This document shows positions 9,215 to 18,305 of a DNA stretch of 64,000 bases, piece by piece. A program made the position numbers and the translations under genes. Source of the DNA: Candidatus Agathobaculum intestinipullorum (GTDB lineage Bacteria; Bacillota; Clostridia; Oscillospirales; Butyricicoccaceae). Under the pieces are notes generated by a model that worked only from the letters and a program-made list of their open reading frames with translations, was not told where the DNA came from and did no database searches. The stretch lies in assembly GCA_019117485.1 (NCBI GenBank), contig DWZQ01000021.1, positions 23,604 through 87,603 on the forward strand, written 5' to 3'. Position 1 is the stretch's first letter. Every line of letters begins with the position of its first letter.

Positions 9215-9248
9215 AGCCCCGGCCGATTGTTCGGCCGGGGCTTTGTTG
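9215..9248 (+). terminator. rho-independent terminator of the dgt-dnaG-rpoD operon
   Basis: AGCCCCGGCCGA and TCGGCCGGGGCT form a perfect 12-bp stem with a TTGT loop, followed by TTTGTTGT. Confidence 0.88.
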
Positions 9249-9313
9249 TCAAACTGGCAGGGCTGTTCTGAAGAGAGGGCTGCCGGATGGCAGCAGATGG
9301 TGGTATTGGAGAA

Positions 9314-9355
9314 GCAAAAAGCAGGCCGGCATGGCTTTCCGCCATGCCGGCCTGC
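9314..9355 (-). terminator. rho-independent terminator of the lipoprotein gene
   Basis: On the - strand GCAGGCCGGCATGGC pairs perfectly (15 bp) with GCCATGCCGGCCTGC around GGAAA, followed by TTTTTGCTT. It lies 29 bases past the stop of the lipoprotein gene and faces the rpoD terminator. Confidence 0.88.
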
Positions 9356-9384
9356 AACAATTCAGCGACTGCGCATAGGTTCCG

Positions 9385-10497
9385 TTATTCTTCTGTTTCC
9401 TGCTCGGTGGAGTCAGGTGAGGTGGTGGAATCTGTGCCGGTCTTGATAGCCGTATCACCTTCGGTTGGCAAGTCGGTCGGTATGTCGCTCAGTTTAACTT
9501 CTTCAACCTGATCAGAGCCTTCGCCGACCTGATGATATAGTGTGGAGGTGTCCGATGAAATGAAGTAGGTACCCATCAGCGAATTGGTGCCGACATCGTT
9601 TTTGCCATAGACATAGACGGTCAGGCATGCTTTTCCGTCCACCATGACAAAGCCAGGGCCGGGTTTCAGGCTGTACTCGGTCATGGATTCGCCCGGAAGT
9701 CCGATCTCTTCCGGTGTGACTGAATACATCAGAACCTTGGCACCCGAGAAAGACAGGAAAGAACCGGCTTCCTGAAGCGAAGTAGTAAAGTCCTGCCCGT
9801 CAATTTGATCCAGTGTGATCAGGCAGCTGGTCGGCGTCCAGTCGATTCGGACACGGAATCGCCTTTGAGTGTTGTGCTCATATTCCGCATAGGTAAGGGA
9901 GGCTGCATCCTCTGCATTTTCCTCGTCCCCATCGCTCTGTTCTTTGCTTTCTTCACCTTCGCTCTCTGCGCTGGTTTCGCTGGTAGTTCCGGCGGTAGAG
10001 GACTGTATCGGCGCGCCGCTTTCATCTGTGGCAACTGCCTGACGGTACATCGTAACCGAACCTACGCGGGTATCATAGGATACAGGCTCGTCCTCACTGC
10101 CTTCGAGTTGCAGCGCGTATTCCTCGCCTTCCAGCAGGCTCACATAAGATTGCACGACCGCAGCCGATTGCCCTTCAAGGAATTGCTGGTAGTCGTAGGC
10201 AATATAGTTTTCTACTTCTGTTTCAGTGGCTGCGGCAGCATCTTGTTCGCCGTCCTGTTCGGCGGTATCCTGCTCTTCATCAGCGCCGCTGTCTCCCTCG
10301 CCTTCTTCTTCAGAGACCGGAGAAAGCGTTGCAACAAGTTGTCCGCCGGTTTCCGCGGTGAGAAATTGCTCAATAGAGGGGATAGTATCCCCTTCAAAGG
10401 TGTAAGAAGAGAGCGTATTATCCTCCGCCTTATCCTTGCCGCAGGCCGAAAGCAAGATACATATCATCAGAGGAAGCAATAGCCGATATCGTTTCAT
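9385..10497 (-). CDS. uncharacterised lipoprotein with acidic low-complexity segments
   Basis: About 370 residues from ATG 10497. The N-terminus MKRYRLLLPLMICILLSACGKDK is a lipoprotein signal peptide with lipobox LSAC, so the mature protein should be anchored outside the cell membrane at Cys19. The longer start in the ORF track would bury this signal. Two acidic Glu/Ser/Asp-rich stretches (about residues 45-80 and 170-205) separate predicted beta-rich segments. I recognise no domain. AAAGGAG is 16 bases before the ATG, rather far. The gene is monocistronic, with its own promoter and terminator, and is divergent from the chemoreceptor gene. A cell-surface role is inferred only from the signal. 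Confidence 0.78.
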   Translation of the reverse strand: MKRYRLLLPLMICILLSACGKDKAEDNTLSSYTFEGDTIPSIEQFLTAETGGQLVATLSPVSEEEGEGDSGADEEQDTAEQDGEQDAAAATETEVENYIAYDYQQFLEGQSAAVVQSYVSLLEGEEYALQLEGSEDEPVSYDTRVGSVTMYRQAVATDESGAPIQSSTAGTTSETSAESEGEESKEQSDGDEENAEDAASLTYAEYEHNTQRRFRVRIDWTPTSCLITLDQIDGQDFTTSLQEAGSFLSFSGAKVLMYSVTPEEIGLPGESMTEYSLKPGPGFVMVDGKACLTVYVYGKNDVGTNSLMGTYFISSDTSTLYHQVGEGSDQVEEVKLSDIPTDLPTEGDTAIKTGTDSTTSPDSTEQETEE

Positions 10498-10544
10498 CTG
10501 TTGAAAATTGATGCTCCTTTCGAGAATTATGCTATACATTAAAT

Positions 10545-10573
10545 ATAGTACATGCTTTGCACGATAAACGCAA
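10545..10573 (-). promoter_or_regulatory. sigma-A-type promoter of the lipoprotein gene
   Basis: On the - strand TTGCGT, a 17-base spacer, then TACTAT, about 48 bases ahead of the lipoprotein start codon. Read by eye. Confidence 0.5.
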
Positions 10574-10723
10574 GGGTTATCTAAAAAAAAGCCTGTGATT
10601 TCCACAAAGAAGAGAGATGATAAAAAAATCACAAAAGATCGTTATCTTCGGAAAAGAATGGACGATATATAAAAATATCTATTATCTTACAAAAAATTAG
10701 GTGAGGGGAAAAGGTGGTTGCAC

Positions 10724-12697
10724 ATGAAAAGTGTGAAAAGTAAGATCTTGCTTGGGATGGTGGCTACTATTGTAATTGGCATGCTTGTGGTAGGCCTGAC
10801 GAGCATCTTCTTGAGCCTAACCAGTTCGAAAGAAATGCTGCAAACATCGATGCAGGGCACAGCAGATATTGCGGCTGCACGCGTGGAGTTTGAGCTTCGC
10901 GCTTATACTGAAACAGCATCTATGGCTGGACAGAATGCACTACTGTCTGATGAGACGGCCACGGTTGCGGAAAAGGAAGAGTATGTTAACCGGATGGCTA
11001 CTGAGTTTGGCATGACGCGTGGCAATCTGCTTGATTTGAATGGTGACAGCCTGTTTGATGGCAATAACTACGCGGACCGTGAGTACTTCCAGCGCGCTAA
11101 GGGAGGCGAGAGCTTTGTATCCACGCCTACGCTTAGTAAGGTTACCGGCGAACTGTCTATTTTGGTTGCGGCACCGGTTTATGAGGGTGGCAACAACGCA
11201 AACGAGATCGTAGGTGTAGTATATTTTGTGCCGGAAGAGACATTCTTGAACGATATTATGATGTCGGTCAATGTCAGCGAGAACAGCGAAGCATTTATGC
11301 TGGATAAAACCGGTACGACTATTGCGGATATTACAATGGAAACGGTTTCCACGCAAAACGTTGAGGAAGAAGCCAAGTCGGATTCTTCCTTGGAGCAGTT
11401 GGCGGTATATGCTGCGGACATGCGTGCAGGCAACACCGGCGTTGGTGAGTATACCATGAGTGGCTCAACAAAGCTTTTGGCATATGCGCCAATAAATAAT
11501 ACTGATGGCTGGAGCTTGGGTGTGGCAACGCCCCTTTCGGATTTGATGGGCAGCGTTTATACTTCTTCAATCATTATTGGTATCCTGATTGTAGCTGTGA
11601 CGCTCATCGGTGTTGTTGTTGCAATCCGTGTGGCTACTGCGATTGGCCGCCCGTTGCAGCTGTGCACGGAACGTATCCATCAGTTGAGCGAAGGTGACCT
11701 TTCTTCCCCGGTTCCTGAGATTAAGAGCAAGGACGAAACTGGCAGGTTGGCAAGACAGACCACCTTGATTGTCGAGCACTTGCAGGATCTGATCGGGGAT
11801 ATGGTGTACCTGCTGGGTGAAATGTCGGAAGGTAATTTCAATGTCCGCTCCAAGAGCTATGACTTCTATAAGGGCGACTATGAAATGCTGCTGATCAATT
11901 TCCGTCAGATTGCGCATGGATTAAGCGACACCATGCAGCAGATTGGTACGGCCTCCCATCAAGTTTCCGCAGGTGCGGAGCAGGTTTCTTCTGGCGCGCA
12001 GTCGCTAGCACAGGGTGCGACGGAGCAGGCCAGCGCAGTGGAAGAATTGTCAGCAACGATCAATGATATCGCTAACGATAGTCAGCGCACCGCTGAATTG
12101 GCGATGCAGTCGAAGCAGGCTGCTGATAGCGCGGGTGCAGAGTTGACCGCGAGCAACGAGTACATCCAGACTCTGGGCGACGCGATGAAGAATATTTCCG
12201 AGTCGTCGCAGGAAATTAGCAAGATTATTGCTACTATCGAAAATATTGCATTCCAGACCAATATTCTGGCGCTGAACGCTGCGGTTGAGGCAGCGCGTGC
12301 AGGTACGGCGGGCAAGGGCTTTGCGGTTGTTGCAGATGAGGTGCGCAATTTGGCTTCCAAGTCGGATCAGGCGGCTAAGGCGACCAAGGATCTCATCGAA
12401 AAGTCCATCAATGCGGTGAGTGACGGCGTGGGCCTGATGGATAAGGTTTCCAGTGCAGTCAATAGCGTTATGCAGTCGGCATCTGTCGCTGTTACCGGCA
12501 TGGATGAAGTGGCAGAGGCTGTGCAGCGCGAGACAGAGGCTGTCCTGCAGATTACGCAGGGTATTGACCAGATCTCCAGCGTTGTTCAGACGAACTCCGC
12601 AACGGCGGAAGAGTCTGCTGCGGCAAGCGAAGAGCTTTCCGGTCAGGCCGAGATGCTCAAGTCTTTGATCGGCAACTTCAAGCTGCGTCAGGACTAA
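10724..12697 (+). CDS. methyl-accepting chemotaxis protein
   Basis: 657 residues from ATG 10724, which has AAGGTGG at good spacing; the TTG at 10718 in the ORF track lies against that site. The N-terminal membrane helix (about 8-30) and a second helix (about 280-302) flank an extracellular sensor of the dCache type, with the '[37 protein letters not shown]' pattern. A HAMP domain follows (about 305-360), then a long signalling coiled coil with the tip '[46 protein letters not shown]'. It senses a small extracellular ligand and should control CheA, which is not encoded here. The ligand is unknown. It lies just upstream of the flagellar operon and has its own terminator. Confidence 0.95.
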   Translation: MKSVKSKILLGMVATIVIGMLVVGLTSIFLSLTSSKEMLQTSMQGTADIAAARVEFELRAYTETASMAGQNALLSDETATVAEKEEYVNRMATEFGMTRGNLLDLNGDSLFDGNNYADREYFQRAKGGESFVSTPTLSKVTGELSILVAAPVYEGGNNANEIVGVVYFVPEETFLNDIMMSVNVSENSEAFMLDKTGTTIADITMETVSTQNVEEEAKSDSSLEQLAVYAADMRAGNTGVGEYTMSGSTKLLAYAPINNTDGWSLGVATPLSDLMGSVYTSSIIIGILIVAVTLIGVVVAIRVATAIGRPLQLCTERIHQLSEGDLSSPVPEIKSKDETGRLARQTTLIVEHLQDLIGDMVYLLGEMSEGNFNVRSKSYDFYKGDYEMLLINFRQIAHGLSDTMQQIGTASHQVSAGAEQVSSGAQSLAQGATEQASAVEELSATINDIANDSQRTAELAMQSKQAADSAGAELTASNEYIQTLGDAMKNISESSQEISKIIATIENIAFQTNILALNAAVEAARAGTAGKGFAVVADEVRNLASKSDQAAKATKDLIEKSINAVSDGVGLMDKVSSAVNSVMQSASVAVTGMDEVAEAVQRETEAVLQITQGIDQISSVVQTNSATAEESAAASEELSGQAEMLKSLIGNFKLRQD

Positions 12698-12702
12698 TGG
12701 AT

Positions 12703-12737
12703 AACTCCCCGTCTGAACAGGCGGGGAGTTGCTTTTT
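12703..12737 (+). terminator. rho-independent terminator of the chemoreceptor gene
   Basis: AACTCCCCG and CGGGGAGTT form the stem (extended by weak pairs inside), followed by GCTTTTT. Confidence 0.82.
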
Positions 12738-12811
12738 AGTCTTATTTTCTTTAGGTGCTGGACGATAAGAAATATAAGGATTGCTATGCGAAATTAGGAA
12801 GGAGATGGCAA

Positions 12812-15070
12812 TTGGATATGCGGAAGAGATGGGAACGGATTCTTGCGCTACTATTATCCGTGTTTTTGGTATTGCCTACGGCAGCGTTTGCTGTGGACGA
12901 AGGTGAGGGTGGTGAGTCTGGAAGCGGCAATGATAAGACGGCGCAGGTGTCTTTCAAAGGGACTTCCTGGACATGGGGTAACGATGTGGATACTGTGGTG
13001 AAAGCAGGAGGGAGCACATCGTTTCCGATTACCATGAAAGAAGGCAGCCGGCTGAAAACTGTGCTGGTGAAGATAGCGGGCGAAGATGCTGAGGATGATG
13101 AGGATGGCGTAACCATTGAGCTGAATGCAGACACCATCACCGGCACCGCTGACGATATTACGGCGACGATTGATGCGTGGCCGGTGCGGTCGCGCACCTT
13201 TAGCCTGACTGTGGCGGCAGACGCTTCTCTGGCTGACAACCTTGTTGTCTCTGTTTCGGCCACGACGGAGTCGATCCGCTATAGTGCGCGTATTCATGAA
13301 GAAAGCGGTTCCGCGATCACGAATGGTAGTCAGGACGAGGCCAAACACGGCAGCGAGGTTACGCTTGGCGTAGTGCCGGACGATGGCTATCGACTCAGTA
13401 GCTTGGAGATCGAATATGGGTCTGCCACCACGACATTGACCGCTGGTGTGGACGATTGGAATGGATTGGAAGTCACATGGAACGCCGAGGGCAATACCAC
13501 GGTATCGGGTGAGATTTATGATAATCTGGACGTTGAAGCCGTGGTAGAGGAAATACCGATAGAATACGATGTGACGATCGACGTTGACAGCGGAATGGAA
13601 TTGGTGCGGCCGAGCAACCGGGTTACCAGTCTGCTGCAGGGAGAGCGTTTGGAAGTACGCGTTAAAGCCAAGACCGGCTATCTGATCAGCGATTGTTCGA
13701 TTCGATATGGAAAGAGTTATGCGACCTGGGCTAGCGGCCAGAGTGCAATGCAGATGGGCAATGACCGTGTGCAGGTGCAACAAAAGTCCGGTGAGGTATG
13801 GTTTTACCTGCCGGAGGTATATGCAGATACCGACATTGTGTTCACTTCGGATTATGACCCGGATAATATCCCCATAGAGATCGACGAGGGTTACCGTATC
13901 AATATAGACAGTAGCTGTGGCGAAACCGTAGCGCGTGGCGATGACGCAGAATTTTATATCTATACGACATCAGACAGCTATTCGGTTAACAAGGTCACGC
14001 TGACCGTTGGCGAAAGCACGGCCTCGGCTGACCCGTCGGACGGTGAGATCCGCGTCGGGCGTAAAACGTACGAGATCGAGGACATGGGCGACGGAGAGTA
14101 CACGCTTTACGTGGATAATATTACCGAGCCGGTGACGGTTGCGGCGACTTCGTCCGGTTCGGAGACGGTTTCCCGGCCGACGCTGACGATCAAATCTTCC
14201 AGCCATGTGACAATTACCAAGAGCGTATCTTCCAGCCGGGTTGATGCGGGCGATGATGTAAATTTCTACTTTACGCCCAGCACCAATTATAAGATAGATC
14301 AGATTACGCTCAAAGTTGGTAGTAATTCACGTACAGTCAGCGCGGATAAGACATATATTCGGGTGGATGGTGAAACCTATCAGATGAGTCGCAGCGCAAG
14401 CGGTACAGTGACGCTGTTTGTGACCGATATTGACCAGAATATTACTGTTTCTGCCACAACATACTATTCAACCAGCCCGATCGAACCGACCAATACGATC
14501 CGGATCAATACGTCCAGTCGCAGCGCATTTATGAATGGTTATGCGGATGGAACATTCCGACCGCAGAGTTATATGACGCGCGCAGAAGCCGTTGTGATGC
14601 TGTACCGGTTGTGTACGGTTAATGTAGACAGCGGTACGGTGGGGAGTTCGTTCCGCGATGTGCCGTCGGGTATGTGGTGCGCGCGGGAGGTAAACGCGTT
14701 TGCATATGCGGGTATTATCGATCAGACCAGCTATTTCTACCCGGATACATATATCACCCGGGCGGAACTGACTGAAATGCTGTACCGTCTGGCGGGTTCG
14801 CCGAGCGTAAGCAGTAGTGCGCCTTCGTTCAATGATATCGGTAATGTTTCCAGTAGCAACGCTATCCGCTACGCTGCATATCGTGGCTGGGTAAACGGCT
14901 ATGATGATGGATCGTTCCGGCCATATGTATATATCGAGCGCAGCGAGGTGGCAGCACTTATGACGCGTGTGCTGGGTCGTACATCGGGAGGCACCAGTAT
15001 TTATTATTCGGATGTACCGTATACGCATTGGGCATATCGCTATATTCAACTAGCATCTTCCTATGTGTAA
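12812..15070 (+). CDS. S-layer homology (SLH) domain surface protein
   Basis: About 752 residues. I chose TTG 12812, seven bases after GGAAGGAG; ATG 12818 is the alternative, and the track start at 12755 has no ribosome site. A signal peptide ends near TAAFA. Residues about 30-560 are four divergent beta-rich repeats that share turns like 'SLEIEYGS', 'DCSIRYGK', 'KVTLTVGE' and 'QITLKVGS'. Three C-terminal SLH domains (about 570-752) contain GYADGTFRP, FRDVPSGMW, 'YPDTYITRAELTEMLYRLAG' and 'GYDDGSFRPYVYIERSEVA'. SLH triplets normally hold proteins to cell-wall polysaccharide. The role of the repeats is unknown. It is monocistronic, between a chemoreceptor gene and the flagellar operon. Confidence 0.9.
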   Translation: MDMRKRWERILALLLSVFLVLPTAAFAVDEGEGGESGSGNDKTAQVSFKGTSWTWGNDVDTVVKAGGSTSFPITMKEGSRLKTVLVKIAGEDAEDDEDGVTIELNADTITGTADDITATIDAWPVRSRTFSLTVAADASLADNLVVSVSATTESIRYSARIHEESGSAITNGSQDEAKHGSEVTLGVVPDDGYRLSSLEIEYGSATTTLTAGVDDWNGLEVTWNAEGNTTVSGEIYDNLDVEAVVEEIPIEYDVTIDVDSGMELVRPSNRVTSLLQGERLEVRVKAKTGYLISDCSIRYGKSYATWASGQSAMQMGNDRVQVQQKSGEVWFYLPEVYADTDIVFTSDYDPDNIPIEIDEGYRINIDSSCGETVARGDDAEFYIYTTSDSYSVNKVTLTVGESTASADPSDGEIRVGRKTYEIEDMGDGEYTLYVDNITEPVTVAATSSGSETVSRPTLTIKSSSHVTITKSVSSSRVDAGDDVNFYFTPSTNYKIDQITLKVGSNSRTVSADKTYIRVDGETYQMSRSASGTVTLFVTDIDQNITVSATTYYSTSPIEPTNTIRINTSSRSAFMNGYADGTFRPQSYMTRAEAVVMLYRLCTVNVDSGTVGSSFRDVPSGMWCAREVNAFAYAGIIDQTSYFYPDTYITRAELTEMLYRLAGSPSVSSSAPSFNDIGNVSSSNAIRYAAYRGWVNGYDDGSFRPYVYIERSEVAALMTRVLGRTSGGTSIYYSDVPYTHWAYRYIQLASSYV

Positions 15071-15075
15071 TGGAG

Positions 15076-15122
15076 CTGCACAGGCTTAGTCATATGACTA
15101 AGCCTGTGCAGTTTTTGTTTTT
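15076..15122 (+). terminator. rho-independent terminator of the SLH gene
   Basis: CTGCACAGGCTTAGTCAT and its exact complement ATGACTAAGCCTGTGCAG form one long palindrome, followed by TTTTTGTTTTTT. It also insulates the flagellar operon from upstream transcription. Confidence 0.9.
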
Positions 15123-15433
15123 TACATAGCAGGTTAAATCTGGATAAAATGACATGTTATAGGTGGCTGTGAGGAGGCAAACCAAAGTATACAAAAAAAA
15201 GTTGCGCTGCGAAAATAAATGAGTATCGCGCCTTCGAATAATTATTATCCAACAAATTTGGCACATTTAGATATAAAAAAAGCGAAAAATACAAAGAAAA
15301 ATGCCTTGTTTGTGCAATGTGACAAGAAAGATGAGAAAAAAATGCCGGAAGTTATTGAAAAAATGCTCGTTTGATAGTAAAATATAAACAAACTTATATA
15401 CGCATGAAAAGATAGTTGGGAGGCCCAAACGAT
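15123..15433 (+). other. AT-rich gene-free region before the flagellar operon
   Basis: About 310 bases with no credible ORF, clearly richer in A and T than its surroundings. The only elements I can support are the promoter at 15355-15383 and the flgB ribosome site. Upstream A-tracts (around 15191, 15274, 15334) are spaced so that they could bend DNA or act as UP elements. I see no clear sigma-D (TAAA...CCGATAT) site. Confidence 0.6.
15355..15383 (+). promoter_or_regulatory. sigma-A-type promoter of the flagellar operon
   Basis: TTGAAA, a 17-base spacer, then TAAAAT, 51 bases before the flgB start. It is the best promoter in this region and suggests the early flagellar operon is read by the primary sigma factor, as in Bacillus. 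Confidence 0.6.
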
Positions 15434-15817
15434 ATGGAATCGATTACCAGCAATGCGCTGTTGATGATGGAGAAGTCACTGGACTTCTTATGGACAAAGC
15501 AGACGGCGATTTTAGACAATCTGGCCAATGTAGAAACGCCCAACTACAAAACCAAATATGTAACGTTTGAAGAAACGTTCCGCTCCCGGTTGCAAGCGGC
15601 GGCTGGAGGCAATGCGTCGGATCTGCGTGAGACAATTGACGGTGCACAGGCAACGGTGCATGTAGCGGAAAATGAAAGTGCGCGCATGGATGGGAACGGT
15701 GTGGATGCCACTGAGCAGAGCATCGAGTTAGCGCGCAACGCGTTGCAGCAGCAGCATGTAATGAACGCGATATCGGATAATTTAGCTTTGCTGCGTGCAG
15801 CGATCCGTGGACAGTAA
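15434..15817 (+). CDS. flgB: flagellar basal-body rod protein FlgB
   Basis: 127 residues, usual length. FlgB forms part of the proximal rod. The N-terminal amphipathic helix and the rod-protein signature 'AILDNLANVETPNYKTKYVTFEETF' are clear, and the C-terminal 'QQHVMNAISDNLALLRAAIRGQ' helix packs against it in the rod. ATG 15434 has GGGAGG ten bases upstream; the TTG in the ORF track is less likely. It is the first gene of the operon and is followed by flgC after 15 bases. Confidence 0.95.
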   Translation: MESITSNALLMMEKSLDFLWTKQTAILDNLANVETPNYKTKYVTFEETFRSRLQAAAGGNASDLRETIDGAQATVHVAENESARMDGNGVDATEQSIELARNALQQQHVMNAISDNLALLRAAIRGQ

Positions 15818-15832
15818 GGAGGGGAATGAACA

Positions 15833-16300
15833 ATGGCTTTTCTGAGCTCGATGAATATTACCGGGTCGGGGCTGACTGCACAACAGCTGCGGCTGGATGT
15901 CATTTCAGAAAATGTATCTAACATCAATACTACGCGCGTGGAGGGCGGCGGCGGTCCGTATCAGCGCAAAATTGTAGTCATGGAGGCCGATGGAGGCAGA
16001 AATACGTTTAGGGATGTGCTCGCAAAGGCTGCGGGTAATATTCCTGCGGCTACAGGGGATTTATCAGAAACGGGCGGGGTCCGCGTCACGCAAATCGTGG
16101 AGGACACTAGCCCGTTTAAGCTGCAATATGACCCGACGCATCCGGATGCCAACGAAGAGGGCTATGTGGAAATGCCCAACGTTGACTTGGTCAAGGAAGT
16201 CACGGATGCCATGGCGGCTACGCAGGCGTTTTCGGCTAATGTAACCGCGTTTAATACGCTCAAAACAGTAGCCACGCGTGCGCTCGATATCGGCAAATAA
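15833..16300 (+). CDS. flgC: flagellar basal-body rod protein FlgC
   Basis: 155 residues. Proximal rod protein exported by the flagellar type III apparatus. The start MAFLSSMNITGSGLTAQQLRLDVISENVSNINTTR is the family signature, and the C-terminal 'VEMPNVDLVKEVTDAMAATQAFSANVTAFNTLKTVATRALDIGK' is the conserved coiled helix. AGGAGGGG precedes the ATG. It lies between flgB and fliE, the canonical order. Confidence 0.96.
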   Translation: MAFLSSMNITGSGLTAQQLRLDVISENVSNINTTRVEGGGGPYQRKIVVMEADGGRNTFRDVLAKAAGNIPAATGDLSETGGVRVTQIVEDTSPFKLQYDPTHPDANEEGYVEMPNVDLVKEVTDAMAATQAFSANVTAFNTLKTVATRALDIGK

Positions 16301-16318
16301 AAGGGGAGGGAATAAGTT

Positions 16319-16630
16319 ATGGCGACGATTAATTCGATACAACCTTTGTGGGACTCGCTCTTTACTGAGCAGGCTGGCATGCAGGATGCAAATCAGGTGC
16401 AGGAGGGCATGCCGATCTTTGAGGATGTGTTCCGGGATATGCTTGATACGGTCAAGCAGACCGATGCGGAAAAGAATGAGGCAGAGTATCTGCTGGCTAC
16501 CGGCCAGCTGGATAACCCTTCTGTGCGGTCGATTGCAAGTGCGAAAGCGTTGCTGTCCGTGCAGCTGCTCGCAGAGCTGCGGAACAGGGCGCTTGATGCT
16601 TATAGTGAAATCTCGCGCATGAGCATCTAA
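16319..16630 (+). CDS. fliE: flagellar hook-basal body complex protein FliE
   Basis: 103 residues. FliE links the MS ring to the rod. The C-terminal half 'AEYLLATGQLDNPSVRSIASAKALLSVQLLAELRNRALDAYSEISRMSI' fits the family pattern (helix, G-x-x-D-N/S-P turn, helix ending E-I-x-R-M). The N-terminus is poorly conserved, as usual. GGGGAGGG lies upstream of ATG 16319. Position between flgC and fliF supports the call. Confidence 0.93.
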   Translation: MATINSIQPLWDSLFTEQAGMQDANQVQEGMPIFEDVFRDMLDTVKQTDAEKNEAEYLLATGQLDNPSVRSIASAKALLSVQLLAELRNRALDAYSEISRMSI

Positions 16631-16688
16631 GTTATGCAGAAAGTAATCGGCAGAATGTGGGGAACTCTGGAATGAGGCGGAGAAAACA

Positions 16689-18305
16689 GTGAAAGAGAAG
16701 TTACAGGGCGGTCTGGAGAAGGTAAAAGGTTTTTATGCCGGCGAACAAAAGTCAAAGCACATAAAAATCACCGCGGTCGTTTTGGTCGTGGTTATTGCCG
16801 TTTCTGTGATTATCGCGCTGATTTTGAATAACCGGCCGTATGAAACGCTGGTTACAGGGTTGACAAGCGAAGAGATGTCAACAATTGCAACCAAGCTGGA
16901 AGAATACGGCGCAACGGATTATAAAATAGAGGGCGATACGATCAAGGTACCGGAAGCACAAGTCGCCAACCTGCAAGCTAAGCTGGTGGTGGACGGCTAT
17001 CCGAAAAGTGGCTTCCTATATGGTACATATTTGGATAACATCGGCTTAATGTCGAGTGAATCCGACCGGGAAACGCTGAAGAACTATGAATTGCAGGATC
17101 GCATGGCGGCGGTCATCCGGAATTTTACCGGCGTGAAGGACGCCGTGGTGGATATCACACCGGGTTCGGACCAGCGCTATGTACTCGACAGCGATAACGC
17201 GACCCCGGCATCGGCGGCAGTTTTCGTGGAGATGTCGGACGGCGGCGCGCTGCCGGAAAATTATGTCGATGCGATTGGCAATTTTGTGGCGCACAGCGTG
17301 CAGGGGCTGGATTTTGAGAGTGTGACCATTACGGACTCGCTCGGTAACAGCTACACACCGGGCAGTCAGGATACTTCCACCGCATCGGCTTCCGACCTGA
17401 AGCTGCGGCTGGAAAATCAGGTTAACAACCGCGTCCGTAACGAGGTGTTGCAGGCGCTTAGCCCGATCTATGGATCGGATAATGTGCGCGTAAGCGTCAC
17501 CAGTACGGTGGATGTCAGCCGCCGTGTACAGGAGACAACCGAGTATACCACGCCGGAAGGTGCACCGGACGGCGAGGGCATCATCGGCCACCGCGAGTAC
17601 GATCAAGAATTGGCGCGCGGCGAGGATGACGAGGCGGGCGGCGCGGTCGGTACGACGACCAATGCGGATATCCCGACCTATATGGAGACCGAGGCCGCAG
17701 TTAACGGTAACGAAACCTATATTAAAAATAGCGGCACCGAGGATATGAACGTCAACACCACCAAGGAGCAGGCTGAGATGAACTCCGGCGTGGTGACTGA
17801 TGTGATGATCGCGGTGACCATCAATCAGGATACGGCGGGCAACGTAGGTACCGCACAGCTGATCAGCCATATTGCCCGTGCGGCAGGTATTTCGGTCGAT
17901 CAGCAGGCAGATAAGATCAACGTGCTGGTGGCTCCGTTCTACAACCCGACCACCGAGAATATCCCGTCGTCAATTCTGGAGAGCCTGCAGATCCCGAAGT
18001 GGGCGCTTTATGTAGCGGCTGGCGTGCTGGGTCTGTTGTTGCTGCTGATTGTACTGCTGATTATCCGCGCCAAGAAGCGGAAGAAGGCAGAGGCGCTTCT
18101 GCTGGCACAGCAGGAGGAAGAATGGGCGGCAGAGCAGGCTGCGGCGGCGATGGAAGCCGAAGAACAGGTCGACAATGTTTTGGAGATCAAGAACGAGAAG
18201 AGTATGGAACTGAAGCAGGATATTCGCAAGTTTACCGAGGAAAACCCGGAAATTGCGGCGCAGATGATCCGTACCTGGCTGAGAGGGGAGGGTGTAAATG
18301 GCTGA
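16689..18305 (+). CDS. fliF: flagellar MS-ring protein FliF
   Basis: 538 residues, start GTG 16689. FliF makes the membrane-embedded MS ring that houses the export gate and carries the C-ring. There are two membrane helices, about 28-48 and 440-463 ('WALYVAAGVLGLLLLLIVLLII'). The periplasmic side has ring-building motifs including 'YETLVTGLTSEEMSTIATKLEEYGATDYKIEGDTIKVP' and 'YELQDRMAAVIRNFTGVKDAVVDITPG'. The C-terminus, 'AAQMIRTWLRGEGVNG', is the FliG-binding tail. It overlaps fliG by eight bases. Confidence 0.96.
   Translation: MKEKLQGGLEKVKGFYAGEQKSKHIKITAVVLVVVIAVSVIIALILNNRPYETLVTGLTSEEMSTIATKLEEYGATDYKIEGDTIKVPEAQVANLQAKLVVDGYPKSGFLYGTYLDNIGLMSSESDRETLKNYELQDRMAAVIRNFTGVKDAVVDITPGSDQRYVLDSDNATPASAAVFVEMSDGGALPENYVDAIGNFVAHSVQGLDFESVTITDSLGNSYTPGSQDTSTASASDLKLRLENQVNNRVRNEVLQALSPIYGSDNVRVSVTSTVDVSRRVQETTEYTTPEGAPDGEGIIGHREYDQELARGEDDEAGGAVGTTTNADIPTYMETEAAVNGNETYIKNSGTEDMNVNTTKEQAEMNSGVVTDVMIAVTINQDTAGNVGTAQLISHIARAAGISVDQQADKINVLVAPFYNPTTENIPSSILESLQIPKWALYVAAGVLGLLLLLIVLLIIRAKKRKKAEALLLAQQEEEWAAEQAAAAMEAEEQVDNVLEIKNEKSMELKQDIRKFTEENPEIAAQMIRTWLRGEGVNG

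Noticed and set aside
10642-10668. Possible sigma-D promoter for the chemoreceptor gene (GACGATAT)
   Set aside because: The -10-like GACGATAT is present, but nothing close to TAAA lies at the correct distance, so I do not call it.
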